Shown here one piece after another: positions 63,452-64,000 of a stretch of 64,000 nucleotides of DNA. The notes under the pieces are model-generated. The model saw only the letters and a list, made by a program, of their open reading frames with translations, did not search any database and had not been told where the DNA came from. A program made the translations under genes and the position numbers. How positions within the stretch are numbered: the stretch's first letter is position 1; every line of letters starts with the position of its first letter. Source of the DNA: an uncultured Eubacteriales bacterium (GTDB lineage Bacteria; Bacillota; Clostridia; Lachnospirales; Lachnospiraceae); the NCBI GenBank assembly GCA_900315425.1, contig OMZA01000008.1, forward strand, positions 1 to 64,000, in the 5' to 3' direction.

Positions 63452-64000
63452 TGTTAAGGCGTCTAATACTATAGCAAAGATAGTTATAATAGCAATATTA
63501 TCTATGATAGGAATGGTATTTCCTCAATTTGGCAATAGGATGCCATTATCATTAGATATTTCTTTGGTTGGTTTGATTTTCGTATTTGTGGGAAGAATGT
63601 TTAAAAAAATATATACTAATTTTCTTGTAAAAAATATGCGTTTTTTAGCATAATTGGTGTTATTTGTATTTCTACGACGATAGAATTAAATGATTTGGTA
63701 AATATGCGATTAGGAATTTATGGTAATGAATTTTTATTTTATGTAAATGCAATTTTAATGACATTATTTTTGTATTTATTATGTAAGTTTATTTCAAATT
63801 TTAAAAGTTGTTTTATAAATGAAATAGCATATATTGGTAAAAATAGTATTGTATATTTAGGTTTCAATCAATTAATACTTATTTTTTTAAAGAAAATAAG
63901 TGTAGATAACAATTGGTTGAATTTTCTTTTAAAGATATTATCGTTAATGCTGTGTTTAGGATTATTACATTGTATAACAAAGGTAATCATGAATAGTAAA
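63450..64000 (+). pseudogene. Broken acyltransferase-3 family membrane protein
   Basis: Reading from about 63450 gives 67 codons of membrane protein (IIAILSMIGMVFP, LSLDISLVGLIFVFVG) ending at TAA 63651; the sense continues in another frame from 63641 (INEIAYIGKNSIVYLGFNQL) to the window end. The pattern is that of the C-terminal half of acyltransferase-3 O-acetylases. The N-terminal half is missing, as the upstream frame is stopped near 63434. The frame changes at a run of six T (63641-63646). Confidence 0.6.

Overview
The window reads as chromosome of a low-GC, Gram-positive anaerobe of the Lachnospiraceae/Clostridia type. The evidence is strong AGGAGG ribosome sites, several TTG starts, sigma-A promoters with extended -10 elements, the gene orders rpsF-ssb-rpsR, gdpP-rplI-dnaB, SRP RNA-dnaX-ebfC-recR and holB-ricT-trmN6-rsmI, and an indolepyruvate:ferredoxin oxidoreductase. 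No phage, transposase, rRNA or CRISPR array was found.

1-3.8 kb: a visibly more GC-rich block with a MATE exporter, a LacI-family regulator and an AAC(3)-type N-acetyltransferase. It looks acquired. 3.8-5.1 kb: a small EF-Tu-domain-like protein, a low-molecular-weight protein tyrosine phosphatase and tRNA-Cys(GCA). 5.1-11.5 kb: an export cassette of a TetR repressor divergent from an MMPL transporter, a giant Leu/Gly heptad-repeat exported protein and a small membrane protein. Two identical palindromic operators flank the mmpL start of transcription.

11.5-31.8 kb: rpsF-ssb-rpsR, an aconitase-family hydratase, glycogen branching enzyme, a PTS-EIIC/EAL fusion, a single-chain Mre11-Rad50-like protein with membrane segments, a decarboxylase-guanylate kinase fusion, holB, ricT, trmN6, rsmI, and the convergent iorA-iorB-arylacetate CoA ligase operon.

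31.9-53.6 kb: gdpP (apparently leaderless)-rplI-dnaB, SRP RNA, dnaX-ebfC-recR, and directly after recR a three-gene SMC-type complex resembling Wadjet JetA-JetB-JetC but with no JetD nuclease. It is followed by a 1344-residue protein with TPR-like repeats, a charged coiled coil and a C-terminal P-loop domain. Then come split transketolase, a HAD phosphatase and a PilT-like ATPase with no other pilus genes.

53.6-54.45 kb: a non-coding block of 12-bp tandem repeats ending in a terminator, four related hairpins built on TACAGCATA/TATGCTGTA arms, and two 65-bp direct repeats. 54.5-64 kb: a surface glycan locus. A PglF/E/C/D-like set for UDP-diacetylbacillosamine and its transfer to lipid carrier is followed by glycosyltransferases, a hexapeptide acyltransferase, a Wzy-like polymerase and a broken acyltransferase-3 gene at the window edge.

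The strongest candidates for something under-described are the JetD-less JetABC complex with its unusual ATPase motifs and large downstream partner, the membrane-segmented Mre11-Rad50 fusion, and the hairpin/repeat block before the glycan locus.
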